A stretch of DNA of 64,000 bases, taken from the NCBI GenBank assembly GCA_964023275.1, contig OZ029915.1, forward strand, positions 16,064,712-16,128,711. The letters run 5' to 3'. Both the position numbers and the translations under genes were made by a program. Below are positions 52,206 to 62,110 of this stretch, piece after piece; position 1 is the stretch's first letter; each line of letters begins with the position of its first letter. The stretch comes from Norana najaformis (taxonomy: Eukaryota; Annelida; Clitellata; Crassiclitellata; Hormogastridae). The notes beneath the pieces are model-generated. The model ran no database searches. It saw nothing but the letters and a program-made list of their open reading frames with translations, and was not told the DNA's origin.

Positions 52206-53431
52206 CTGGCAACATAATTAAAAAACAAATTAATCGTAAAGAATAGCAGTAATTTAGACTATAATTCCACATTTCATACAAAGTTTTAAGAAATACAGAG
52301 GAAATGCAAATAAAATAATTTGAAACACAAATTTACAGGCTTTACTTGGTCAAAATCATAGCAAAATCAGGCAAAATCATAATCACAAACTCAGTGTTGT
52401 TTCAGCACCCAAAATGCTGCCATACAAAACCATGTATAAATTGAGAAATTTATTGCTAAAAATTGCTTCTAAATGAACAACGAAATCAACATGCTGGCCA
52501 GTGAAAGCATGATGAGAAATTCTGAAGCAAGAGCACCTGATGGATTTTATCAATGTGAATGATGAAGTTTTATGTGATATGAAAACTGAGCGAGGTAGCA
52601 GAAGAAAGAGAACAGAACAGAAATCGTTCAAAATGCAGAGAGTAAATGATAGTGTTTGAATATAGTCAGGTTGGTAGTAGGAAAATTTGGAGTTAGAGAG
52701 GCACATCAAATGACTGGAACAATTAACCAGGAGAAACTAAGCTGGTTGCAGGTTTCTGCATGAGAAGGCAATGTCTCCAGCAAGGTTTGAGGCAGAGTTT
52801 GAGGATTTCGAGAGGAAAGACAGATGCAAGTTGAGACAAAAGATGATCACAGGTTTAAAATATATTTCAATAGACCCACCACTCTCATGCTTTTGGAAAT
52901 AAAAATTTTCTTGGTAAAGACGATGATGAAAAAAAATAACAAGATGAAAAATGGTAAAAGTCTGTGCACTAACCGATTCCCAATTTGGAGTTCATGAATA
53001 GATAAGTATTTCATATTTATTGCACAACAAAAATGTATAGCTTCAACCTTAGTGAACAGTAATAATTTAGTTTATAATTCTATTTTCTTTAAAAAAAATT
53101 ATTTGTAATTAGTTCTAATTTTAGGCAATATGTTCATTAAAGAGAAGCAAATACTGGTGCTCCAGCATGTAGGCATGTGACTCTACTGATGTGTCATTTT
53201 GTTTGTATGCCCTTCTCTCATTTGATAACAATTTAATAGTGCCAGTTCTAATGTGTTACTGATTTTGATTCTTTACTTTTTAAATTTTCCAAATTATTTC
53301 TTAGTTCTTGCGCAACAGAATCAGCAAATTTAATTTTTTTATTTAGATTTATGAGAGTCTTTTCAGACATGCCAGTCAATGCCAGGCTTTCTTAGAAGAT
53401 GCTGTCATTATCTGCAAAATCTTATTCAGAC
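52206..53431. other. Short talin intron, nothing else recognised
   Basis: 1226 bp, AT-rich, with no transposon signature I can name. A minus-strand open frame at 52383-52709 has no recognisable domain. Confidence 0.4.
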
Positions 53432-53593
53432 CTTGATAGCTTTGACAGTGTTAGCTGTGCAGTTAGCCAGGTCTTTAGCTGATTGAATAAACTGCTTCTT
53501 CGCCACTGGGTTAGTTGTCTTTGATGAAGCATCACGACAGATGTTACACATGACAGATGTGTTATTTGCAATCAATGCCACTGTTGTTAGAAC
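53432..53593 (-). CDS. TLN: Talin exon b (54 codons)
   Basis: The exon is read from a TGTTTAG acceptor to a GTCTGA donor, phase 0 at both ends. It starts VLTTVALIANNTSVMCN and ends CTANTVKAIK, which closely follows the talin rod segment containing the conserved cysteine pair and the TTNP motif (here KTTNPVAKKQF). It is amphipathic helical sequence with no stop codons. It joins exon a in frame (…TQQQ then VLTT…) and leads into exon c. Confidence 0.94.
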
Positions 53594-53693
53594 CTAAACA
53601 TGATTCAACATTGGCTTATAACATTAAATTTGTTTGATTTAGTGTTACATCTTTACTGCTCCAAACAAAATCCACTAACAGAAAAAGCAGTAC

Positions 53694-53698
53694 ACCAT

Positions 53699-53736
<38 letters not shown>

Positions 53737-53750
53737 TTATTATTATATAG
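53694..53750. repeat. (CTA)n/(TTA)n microsatellite
   Basis: CACTACTACTACTACTACTA… to TATTATTATTATATAG. Confidence 0.95.
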
Positions 53751-53989
53751 GCATTTTATTTATTATATTATATATGCATTTTAAAGAATGAACACTGACT
53801 GAATCCCACACAATGCATTCCATGCAAGATGCAAAGGAAAAAGAAACAAAGTAAGACCACAGAATGATGGATAGACAGTATATAAATGAGAATATAACAA
53901 AATCTGGACTAAATATGAGAATAATACTTAATTAGCAAATCACCAAAGAGTGTAGATCATTTATTCACACCCTCTGCTGTAAAATGGCT

Positions 53990-54285
53990 GGCATTAGGAA
54001 CTGATGATGATGATGATGACGATGATGACGATGATGATGGTGGTAACAGGCATTTCATTTTCAGGCTATGTCAGCCTGGGCTGTCACAGACTCAGTCACA
54101 TGGATGTGTTTGAAGGAACACTGCAATTCTAAGTGCTTTCTAAATTGATTGATTGACAGCTGATGGTTACTAATGTCGGGTGGTAGGCTAATCCAAACAG
54201 AAGTTCTAGCAATTGCCCAAACCAAACTGTCAGAACCCATCTCCACCCCACAGCATGGCCCTTCAGGAAGGCTTAGAGCCAGGCA
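53990..54285 (-). mobile_element. LINE 3' fragment with (ATC)n tail
   Basis: The minus strand encodes SVWISLPPDISNHQLSINQF and RKHLELQCSF, the terminal block of a CR1/L2-like ORF2 (xxWNSLPxxI). A GATGATGATGAT tract lies at 54002-54039 beyond the 3' end. Confidence 0.6.
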
Positions 54286-54395
54286 AGTGGCTTACAAGTG
54301 ATATTATACCAGGTTGAAAGCTGAGTCAGAAAGATTCAGTGATGGACTATATTAAGTGTAATTTTTGTTTAACAAGGCTGTGTCATAACGATGAT

Positions 54396-54574
54396 TAGCG
54401 TCACCCTCCTTCTGTATCCAGGTTTGGGACTGGCACTACCCAAGTATGACAGTGGCAGAGCTAACTATTTTAAATTAAGCAACATGAAGCAAATTTATAT
54501 TCTTAAACTCTGCCAATGCCATACTCTGGTAGTGCCACTCCCAAGCCTCAATAAAGAAGGAGGGTGAAGTCAAC
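54396..54574. repeat. Hairpin: inverted repeat with about 68-bp arms
   Basis: TCACCCTCCTTCTGTATCCA…GGCACTACCCAAGTATG…GGCAGAGCTAA (54401-54464) pairs with the reverse complement of 54503-54569, with mismatches. The loop is about 38 bp. No ORF. Confidence 0.8.
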
Positions 54575-54729
54575 AGCCTTTGACGCCATAAGATGTTGTT
54601 AAATATTGGAACTACTACTTTATAGTCTTACCCAAGAAGTATTACATACATAGAAAAATAAAGATAGTGTGCAGCATTAGTTTATTATGCACTTACAATC
54701 ATACAAATGATGTAAATGTTAATTTCTAA

Positions 54730-55620
54730 CCAATCAAATGCAGTTTAATAAAATAATAGCTGTCAAAAAATATCTCCTTCTGATCTATATTTGCCAAGGC
54801 TGTTTCCCCATCAGTTTTGCTCATGCTGTAATTTATCCTCTTTTTAAAAATCCATCCATCCCTCTTGATGATTTATCAAACTATTGCCCCATCAATACTC
54901 TAAATTTTATTTCCAAAATTCTGGAAAAAATAGTTGCCAATTGTCTGAGAAATCACCTTTCATTGCACAATCCACACCTTCCCTTCCAATCTGCCTACTA
55001 CAAATACAATTCCACTGAAACCACACTACTTATACAATCACATAATCAACTCTGTGAACCAAACTATTCCTCTCATGTGACAGTTGCATGTTTAATCCTG
55101 CTCTCCAACTCCTTGCTTTGGTTTTTTGGTGATGTTCTATCTTGGATGACTAGCAATAAACTTCTGAATCCCTCAAAAATTGAATTCCTTTTTCTAGGCA
55201 CAAGCCAACAACTCCATATTACCTTACATCTATTCAGTAGAGCGGCTTGCTTGTCAATTGTATTTAATGTACATGCAGCCTAGGCATAATATTTGGCTCC
55301 AGTATATCATTTGCTTATCATGTTGGTACCATACGCAAATCAGCTCAATTTCACATACGGGATATTCACAGAATCAGAGCCTCTATTGCCTCATGCTGTA
55401 TTAATCCTACTATCAAATGCATTGGTTTTCAGCAAGCTAGACTACTGTAAATCACTTATTGGCATCATAAAGAGAGATCTGCACAAATTACAAATGTTTC
55501 AAAACTCTCTGGCCAGAGCCAAAACAAAAACACATAAGTATCAGCATATTACACCAACACAGGTTACACGTTGAGCAAAGAATCCAGTTTAAAATCTGTC
55601 TTATAGTTGAAAAAGTACCA
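54730..55620 (+). mobile_element. LINE-D copy, RT and C-terminal region
   Basis: Plus strand: GCFPISFAHAVIYPLFKNPS, YCPINTLNFISKILEKIV, FQSAYYKYNSTETTLL (54790-55040), FGDVLSWMTSNKLLNPSKIE (55128-55187) and LVFSKLDYCKSLIGIIKRDL (55420-55480). Internal deletions remove the YADD region. It ends near 55620 before a local duplication. Confidence 0.75.
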
Positions 55621-55634
55621 CATTTAATTCGGTC

Positions 55635-55800
55635 AACCTAACTCTGGTCCATGCTCAACAATCATACCAACATGGGATCAATGGACTCTGTAACCTAACT
55701 CTGGTCCATGCTCAACAATCATACCAACATGGGATCAATGGACTCTGTGACTCTTGTTGCCCCTTGTGACTCTTGTTGTCCCTTGTGACTCTAGGTTTGT
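55635..55800. repeat. 58-bp tandem duplication and 21-bp repeats
   Basis: AACCTAACTCTGGTCCATGC begins at 55635 and again at 55693 (two near-identical 58-bp copies). TGTGACTCTTGTTG(C/T)CCCTTG units follow (55746-55790). Confidence 0.85.
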
Positions 55801-55899
55801 TGCCAATTCTGAATATTTAACAAATTTAATTGCTGAAAATAATACATCACCAAAAACTTTGTGGACGGCTTTGAATAAGTTGTCACTCTGTCTCTCTAC

Positions 55900-56656
55900 A
55901 GTTTTTCGATCGTTCTGACTTGAGTTCAAACTTGTCCAGTTCGTCAATGGAAGAGACAGTTAGTAGGTCTTTTCTTTCTTTTTCTCCTCCGTCAAGTTTT
56001 CACCGACGATGAGGCTCTAACAAAACTTCTCCATTTCGGTCGATCCCTGGCCAGGTCTATCGCCTCTCGAATTTCCCATCCTCGGGCTTTTATGTCCTGC
56101 AGTACATTGTCTATCCATTTCTTTCTCGGCCTTCCTCTGCTCCTCACTCCTTCCACCTCTCCGTGCAGCGCCTTTGCTGGTATTCTTTCATTCTCCATCC
56201 TGATCACGTGTCCGTACCATGTGAGTCTCCTCCTCCTTATTCTGTCCACTATTGTGTCCTTCTGCCCCAGTTCTTCTCGTGTCGTTTCATTTCGTATTTT
56301 TTCTCTTCTTGATCTATTTAGCAGTCCTCGCAGCCATCCCATTTCCGCCACCAGCAGTCTCCTCTCGTCTTCCCTCTTTACACACCATGTCTCTGCTCCA
56401 TACAGGAGGACGGGTATCACCAGTGTCTCATACAGCTTAATTTTTGTTTTGATTGATATGTTGCCTGATCTCCATAGTTTCCTTAGCTTTCTGAACATTG
56501 CAGACGCTAGTCCTATCCTTTTCCTGATGTCCTTTGTCGACTCCGCATCTTCTGTTATTACGCCTCCAAGGTATACAAACTCTTTAACCTGTTCTAGCTC
56601 CTCTCCTCCCAGTCTGGAGAGGAGCTAGAACAGGTTAAAGAGTTTGTATACCTTGG
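55900..56656 (-). mobile_element. RTE-like LINE 3' fragment with inverted 5' end
   Basis: The minus strand encodes the RTE C-terminal region (56590-55992). At its 5' end a 41-bp segment is present again in opposite orientation (56616-56656), giving a perfect hairpin with arms 56566-56606 and 56616-56656. This is the structure left by twin priming. Confidence 0.8.
55992..56498 (-). CDS. RTE-like LINE C-terminal ORF fragment
   Basis: 168 residues without stop: IPVLLYGAETWCVKREDERR, RRRLTWYGHVIRMENERIPA and RSRGRPRKKWIDNVLQDIKA, then ending SVKT. This is the region following the RT domain in RTE/BovB-like elements. The reading continues upstream to about 56590. The listed Met is internal, so the true protein start is lost. 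Confidence 0.8.
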   Translation of the reverse strand: MFRKLRKLWRSGNISIKTKIKLYETLVIPVLLYGAETWCVKREDERRLLVAEMGWLRGLLNRSRREKIRNETTREELGQKDTIVDRIRRRRLTWYGHVIRMENERIPAKALHGEVEGVRSRGRPRKKWIDNVLQDIKARGWEIREAIDLARDRPKWRSFVRASSSVKT

Positions 56657-56944
56657 TTAGTAGGTGTTTTCTGCTAAACAAGAGCTAGCCAGTAAATTTT
56701 TCACCTTTTTGCTGATTAGATTTCTTGTATAAGGCTGAAATTTGTTGGTTATTCAGTTTGTGATGAATTTCTTCACCCTAGTTCTTCACCATCAGTCTTA
56801 GACTATAACTTTCAGCCAACAACTCTTTCAGAGGTTTGCAGACCCATATTTGCTTAACCTAACTGCAGTTCTCTCCTATACACTATTCCCACATCTTTTC
56901 TGAAAGAATGTTTTGATCTCCTGGGTCCAACCATTACATCAATT

Positions 56945-57262
56945 ACACTGGATCACAACGATTTTGCTACTGAAAGTAATGCATGTGCCTTATATTGATT
57001 CAAATGTGCTGATTCCAAATATGAAGTCAGAATTTGCCCAGCACGTCTAGATTTTAAGTTATGCATGCATTCAAGTAATGACGTAAGGACTCGTTTTCGG
57101 TTATGTCTGTACATTCTGTTGTATGTGTCTCCACGATTGCTGCCAGTGATACGTGCATGCCTGCAAGTGTCGCCTGAAATATTCCTAACAGCAAGCCTGC
57201 AGCAGCCGCTAGACATGATTGGGCATGTCAGCGAGCTGACGTCAGCATCAATACCAGTATAT
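56945..57262 (-). other. Unassigned insertion with a long open frame
   Basis: About 318 bp is inserted in LINE-A. On the minus strand one frame stays open through nearly all of it (57262-56953). It includes SLTCPIMSSGCCRLAVRNIS, RKRVLTSLLECMHNLKSRRA and LNQYKAHALLSVAKSL before the stop. It is cysteine- and arginine-rich at first. I do not recognise a family. Confidence 0.4.
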
Positions 57263-57899
57263 TTCAATTTCTCATTGCTTGAGGGATCCTTCCCATAGGT
57301 TTTTGCTGATGCCATAGTACATCCTCTGCTAAAGAAACCTTCTGTCAACCCAGGTGATATGTCTAATTACAGACCCATCTCAACTTTAAATTTTTTACAT
57401 AAAGTTCTTGAACAGTTAGTTTTAAATTGTATGCAAGCTCACCTGTCTTCCAACCCACTAATCTCTCCATTTTAGTCCGCATAGAGCAAGTTTCATTCTA
57501 CAGAATCTACCCTTCTTGCTGTTCATAATAACGATATGTGCTCCATGGATAAGGGTAAGGTGACAGCACTTGTTCTCTTTGATATTTCTGCTGCCTTTGA
57601 TACTGTCGACCATTCTCTCCTTTTGCATCGTCTCCAGCACTGATTTGGGATTTCTGGTCCATAAATGGACCTAAATTTTGGAACTCCCTTCCCGTGTCTG
57701 TCTGTTCTGCTCAGTTGCTTCTGTCATTTTGTTCTCAATTAGAAACTTACCTGTTTCAAATTGCTTATCCACTGTAGGTTGCCTCTCTGTCTTGTGGACT
57801 GACCTTCTGGATATTGACCTCATTGTAGCTTGGCTTTGGTGCACCATCTATTGATGCCTTGTGCATTAGACACCAGCACATTAGAAGTTATTGATAATT

Positions 57900-58225
57900 A
57901 TTATTATTAATTATTACCAGAACAGTGTTGAGTTCTAGAGCATTCTTGATTGCTGGTCCACAGCTTTGGAATCCGATGCCAAGTTTGATTCATTCTGTCA
58001 GTTCTATGTGTCATTCAGGTCTAAACTTAAGACTCATCTGTTTCAACTTGCTCACACACTGTAGTCTAACTTCTGATTTCTCTGACCTGTTGGAATTTGA
58101 CAAGGCTTCTCCAGTGGATTATAATTTTGATTACGATTTCACTTGAAGCGACCATCAATTGATTCCCTGGGCTTTATGATTACAGCATGATTACAGTGCT
58201 ATAAAAATCATTGGATTAGATTAGA
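57900..58225 (+). mobile_element. LINE-D 3' end with (TTAGA)n tail
   Basis: SRAFLIAGPQLWNPMPSLIH (57931-57990) and FRSKLKTHLF-type sequence precede CACTTGAAGCGACCATCAAT and the tail TTGGATTAGATTAG (58210-58223). Closely similar to 60200-60518. Confidence 0.75.
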
Positions 58226-58504
58226 AGAGCAATCAGGCCTAGCATAGAATCTGTTGGAAAACTACGGTTCAAGACACTTGGTGCTGAATTGACCCGAACA
58301 GCGCTCCAAATAGTCTGTTCATATGTGGCCGAACAGTTTCTTCAATACAAATAGTTAATGTGCTATATAAATTTTGGCACAAACTAAGATTAAATGTGGT
58401 ACATAAGCTATAAAATTATACTTCTTCTTGCAATTTCCATTGCCAAACTCTCCTCTTAACTTCCAGCTTGATACTTTAAAGTAAAGCTTAGTTAGTCAGG
58501 TCAA
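58226..58504. other. Intron sequence, nothing recognised
   Basis: No motif seen. Confidence 0.3.
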
Positions 58505-59165
58505 TACCCTGAAAGTCAGTCCGCTGTAAAAGAGAGGCAGCCTATGGCAGATAAGCCAAAAGATAAGAAAAAAGTAAATCTAAAGTTTAGAGCAGAATGA
58601 ACAGATGCAGGAAGAAAGTTCCAAAATCTATGTCCAGCAACCAAAAAACCTCGTTCATCAAGAAAGAACAGTTCTACATTTTGGGTGCAACCAGAGAAAA
58701 GCAATCAGGTAACCTGGTTGAATAGTGGTAAGTCTGGGGAATGAGGACTGATTGTAGTGTGGTTGTATTGTAGCCAGAGTTCACTGTTTTATAGACTACG
58801 AGCCCCCTTTTTGAAACTAATCCTTTAATGAAGAGGAAGCCAGTGCAAAGACTTAACTGCAGAGATTATATTCTCATATTTTGACATATTAATCATGTCT
58901 CTAGCCAACGTGTTCTGAACTCTGTGGAGATTTTGTATGTTTCACTTTGCGATACCAGTTTATGAAGGTGACTAACTAGAGACCAATGTCTTTGCCAGAG
59001 ATATCCTTGCAGACATGGGGACATAGCATAACGCCTAAATCTGCATATGTCACAAATATACATGTGTGATGATTAGAAATGCCATTTACATAGTCAGTGA
59101 GACAATGAATCAAAAACAATGACCAAGTTATGCTCAGCATCACCCAACTCAACAAGTGGGTCATC
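58505..59165 (-). mobile_element. LINE-A C-terminal fragment
   Basis: The minus strand encodes ERGFLVAGHRFWNFLPASVH (58575-58660) and the preceding C-terminal blocks up to YADLGVMLCPHVCK (59000-59040). There is no 3' tail, so the 3' end was lost. Frames are broken. Confidence 0.7.
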
Positions 59166-59389
59166 CAGTTTCAACAAGTGATTAAGTTACAATATATACT
59201 TACATGCAGTGATTTGCTCATTATTAAATTTAAATTAAAAAGATTATTTTTAGCATATCCTCCATTTGCCATTACCTATTATTTGTATGAATATTTGTAT
59301 TCGGCTGAATTGTGTGTTTGATTGTTCACATTTAACCAAATAGCAAAAAATTATGTTAGGTACAACTCCAAAAGATGTGAACTGACTGA

Positions 59390-59730
59390 GTATGAGTGCA
59401 GGTAAGACCCAAATCAGCTGAGAACAGGACCAGAAAGACTGAACCAGTGTTTGAGGCATTGAAAGAGTATGTCATGATCAGCTTCACTGAATGCAGCATA
59501 TATGTCAAGGAGAATCAGAGCAATGTCTTTCTTTTATCCATGGAGCTGGATATTGATTCTGAATGGTAAGTAGTGCAGTTTCGGTACCGTGGTATTTGCA
59601 GTAGGCAGACTGTAAAGAAAGGTACAGGTTGTGAGCCGAGAGGTGAAGGCTCAGGTGATTAGCAACTAGTTTTCCAGATATACAATGTTCTGACCTTGTG
59701 TGCATTACATGTGCTTTAAAAAAATACATA
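59390..59730 (-). mobile_element. LINE-D RT fragment
   Basis: The minus strand encodes LSLHLSAHNLYLSLQSAYCK and YHGTETALLTIQNQ, matching FQSAYYKYNSTETTLL of the LINE-D copy at 54990. A-rich junction at 59710-59750. Confidence 0.6.
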
Positions 59731-59929
59731 AATAAATAAATTAATTAAACAAGCGAATAACGAAATAACTTACATTAAAACCCAACTATTTTCCATCTGC
59801 TTTAACTTTGTAACTAAACTGAGCAATGCACCTGATGCCCATCCCTCTTTATTTTGGGGCTTCATCCTGTCATACCATCTATGCAGAGTCTTTTAATACA
59901 CAAATGTGTGGTGCCCCAAGTAACAGCAT

Positions 59930-60520
59930 GAAGCCTACCTATTTCTTGCAGGTAGTACTAAGAAAGATATACAAACTACAAATATGGCCAGAGCCATAAC
60001 AAAGACCTTTATATATTAGCATAGATACACACATACTGCATTCTTTACACAGGTTATCCATTAAGCATAGAATCCAGTTTAAAAGCACTCTTATAGCTCA
60101 CAAGGTATTGCATTTAAATCAGCTGACCCATCTCTGCTCCCTGCTCACACTTCATACACACAACTTTTGTATTCAATCAGTGGATAGTTTGCCTTTTGTG
60201 TTACTTACACCAGAACAGTGTTGGGTTCTCAGGCATTCTTGGAAACGGGTCAGATGCCTTAGAATTCACTACTCAATTCTGTGCATTCAATTAGTTAGTT
60301 CTTCAATGTCATTCAGGTCTGAACTTAAAACTTATCTCTTTCAACTTGCTTACCCATCTGTATTCTGATTTCTGGTTCCTCTCACCAATCAGATTTTGAT
60401 CAGGTTTCTCCCATGGATTATGATTTTGCCTACGATCTCACTTGAAAATGATCACCAACTGATGCCTCATGTATTACAAAAATGGCGCCATATAAGTAAT
60501 TAGATTAGATTAGATTTGTA
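59930..60520 (+). mobile_element. LINE-D 3' end with (TTAGA)n tail
   Basis: NMARAITKTFIY-like sequence (59985), AHKVLHLNQLTHLCSLLTLH (60095-60155), MSFRSELKTYLFQLAYPS (60308-60362) and the tail TTAGATTAGATTAGATT (60500-60516). It lies 97 bp from the talin exon a donor. Confidence 0.75.
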
Positions 60521-60616
60521 TATCAATGGACAGTTAGTATTTATGTTAAAAACTGCAAATTCTATCCTCACAACAATAGAACTGTGCCTGTAAATCTCCA
60601 CAGACAGCTCACTGAC

Positions 60617-60760
60617 CTGCTGTTGAGTACTGGCTGGATTAGACAATGCCTCACAGGCTGACTGAATTGCTTGATTTGCTCGAGAAATCTTGGACTGGTC
60701 AATGATTCCCTTACAACCAGGTTCACTTGATGGATCAGCCAAACCAACTAAATATGCTGC
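60617..60760 (-). CDS. TLN: Talin exon a (48 codons)
   Basis: This segment is preceded by a TTTACTAG acceptor and followed by a GTCAGT donor, phase 0 at both sides. It begins AAYLVGLADPSSEPG and contains SRANQAIQSACEALSNP, which correspond to the R10 segment of the talin rod. The upstream exon is not visible between 60761 and the window end, where LINE-E, an unassigned stretch and LINE-F lie. An open frame continues past the donor into the intron, so an ORF finder will overrun the exon. Assignment rests on the family sequence and on exact frame continuity with the next exon. Confidence 0.93.
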
Positions 60761-60864
60761 CTAGTAAACATTAAAAACAATACAAAAACAACAGAAATCA
60801 TAACTGTAAACTCACAATTTCTAAAGTTCTACCAAGAAGCCAAGCATAGGGCACCAGTTTATTC

Positions 60865-60875
60865 ATAATAATAAC

Positions 60876-60907
<32 letters not shown>

Positions 60908-62110
60908 GACAATTTATATAGAGCCGTAGCACAGCCGAGGCTGAAGAAAAAGGTGCTGTACATGTGTTAAAAAACAAAAATCAACTACAGTCATAAGATA
61001 TCCTAGAAAGATGTGTCTTGAGTTGTGACTTGAATGTGTCCAGGGATGGGGTATTCGTCACATTGTCAGGAAGACTGTTCCAAGCAGTGGGTCCGGTGAC
61101 AGTGAAGGAACGTTCGCCAAACTTCGTAGAAGAATGCGGAACATGCAGTTGATTCCTCGATGAGGACTGTAGCCGATATGTGTTCTGGCTGTCGGCTGTT
61201 CAAATAAAGAAGTCGGTTATGGCAGAAGACCATTAAGAGCCTTGTATGTGATTAGGCACAGTTTGTAGGTGATCCGCTGAGGAATGCGCAACCAGTGCAG
61301 GTTGTTGCGCACCAGATCAGTGATGTGACTGAATGGTGTCCAACCATAGATGAGGCGGGCAGCAGAGTTTAGCACTGACTGTATCCGCTCTAGCTGACAA
61401 GTCAGCAGACCTGCCAGCAGGCTATTGCAGTAGTCAACCCTGGGCACTATGAAGCTGTTGACCAGAGTGACAGCGGTTGAGGTGGGAACGAATCTGCGGA
61501 TCAATTTAATGCGACGCAGCTGATAGAAGCAACCTCGTACAAGTTGATTCACATGGGCCGACATGGTCAAGCAGCTGTCAAAGTGGACTCCAAGGCTGCG
61601 AATGGTGTCAGCTAGTCGAACTTCGGCATCACTGAGGGCGAAGGTACTATCGTCGAGTAGATGGCGATGTTGGAGGGTGGTGCACCATAGGAATTCAGAC
61701 TTTGATGGATTAAGTCTGAGAGGGTTCGACGCCATCCACTCTGAAATGCGCTCGATACACAGCATCACTCTCTGTTTCAGCTCAGCGGTTTCTGATGGCT
61801 CACAGTAGAAGTAAAGCTGTGTATCATCTGCATAGCAGTGGTGAAGGAGTCCATGCGCTTGTATAATTCTCTCCACATCAGCCGTGTATAATAAGAAGAG
61901 GAAGGGGCCCAGCACTGAGCCTTGTGGAACACCACAGGTGACCAGCCTAGGTGATGTCATCTCCTCCGCCAAGTGGACAGATTGCGTGCGCCCCTTCGCA
62001 TAGGATTCAAGCCAGCACAGCGCATTTTCTCTGACTCCAAACGAGCGAGATAGACGTTGAAGCAGGATGTCATGGTCGACTGTATTCATGAGTGCCGTAT
62101 CACCTCAGAG
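60865..62110 (-). mobile_element. LINE-E, 5'-truncated, mostly intact ORF
   Basis: RT and C-terminal region on the minus strand with a (TAA)n tract at the 3' end (60868-60908, plus strand). 5' truncated within RT motif A at about 62110. The coding frame is intact from 62089 to 61217, then frame-shifted for the final FTVTGPTAWNSLPDNV block (about 61030-61100). Confidence 0.85.
61217..62089 (-). CDS. LINE-E reverse transcriptase C-terminal part
   Basis: 290 residues without stops. Order: VDHDILLQRLSRSFGV (just after motif A), LVTCGVPQGSVLGPFLFLLY, LLHHCYADDTQLYFYC (catalytic YADD intact), WMASNPLRLNPSKSEFLWC, FIVPRVDYCNSLLAGL and HWLRIPQRITYKLCLITYK. The first catalytic Asp of motif A lies upstream of the truncation. 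The listed Met is internal. Such preservation suggests a younger insertion than the neighbouring LINE-A and LINE-D copies. Confidence 0.85.
   Translation of the reverse strand: MNTVDHDILLQRLSRSFGVRENALCWLESYAKGRTQSVHLAEEMTSPRLVTCGVPQGSVLGPFLFLLYTADVERIIQAHGLLHHCYADDTQLYFYCEPSETAELKQRVMLCIERISEWMASNPLRLNPSKSEFLWCTTLQHRHLLDDSTFALSDAEVRLADTIRSLGVHFDSCLTMSAHVNQLVRGCFYQLRRIKLIRRFVPTSTAVTLVNSFIVPRVDYCNSLLAGLLTCQLERIQSVLNSAARLIYGWTPFSHITDLVRNNLHWLRIPQRITYKLCLITYKALNGLLP

Larger units (their letters stand above)
55790..57895 (+). mobile_element. LINE-A copy, interrupted twice
   Basis: Segments 55800-55885, 56665-56944 and 57263-57895 read as LINE-A: EYLTNLIAENNTSPKTLWTA, SSPSVLDYNFQPTTL, DISAAFDTVDHSLLLHRL, then WNSLPVSVCSAQLLLSF. 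A deletion at about 57655 joins the RT to the C-terminal region. The 3' end has GATGCCTTGTGCATTAGACA and an (ATT)n tract (57896-57915). An RTE-like LINE (55900-56656) and an unknown 315-bp segment (56945-57262) are inserted. Confidence 0.8.
6002..60760 (-). other. TLN: Talin gene, partial: seven internal exons and six introns
   Basis: Talin links integrin cytoplasmic tails to actin at adhesion sites and recruits vinculin through its helical rod. Seven minus-strand segments align in order and without gaps to about 410 residues of the rod, roughly R10 to R12, as compared with my memory of human talin-1. All segments are flanked by AG acceptors and by GT donors, or in one case GC, and intron phases match (0,0,0,2,0,0). 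Introns measure about 7023, 1226, 10214, 13456, 12757 and 8901 bp. The FERM head, the earlier rod and the C-terminal actin-binding R13/dimerisation helix lie outside the window. No exon appears missing inside it, because the residue order is continuous. I cannot tell whether the gene is a talin-1 or talin-2 type; in an invertebrate there may be only one. Confidence 0.93.
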
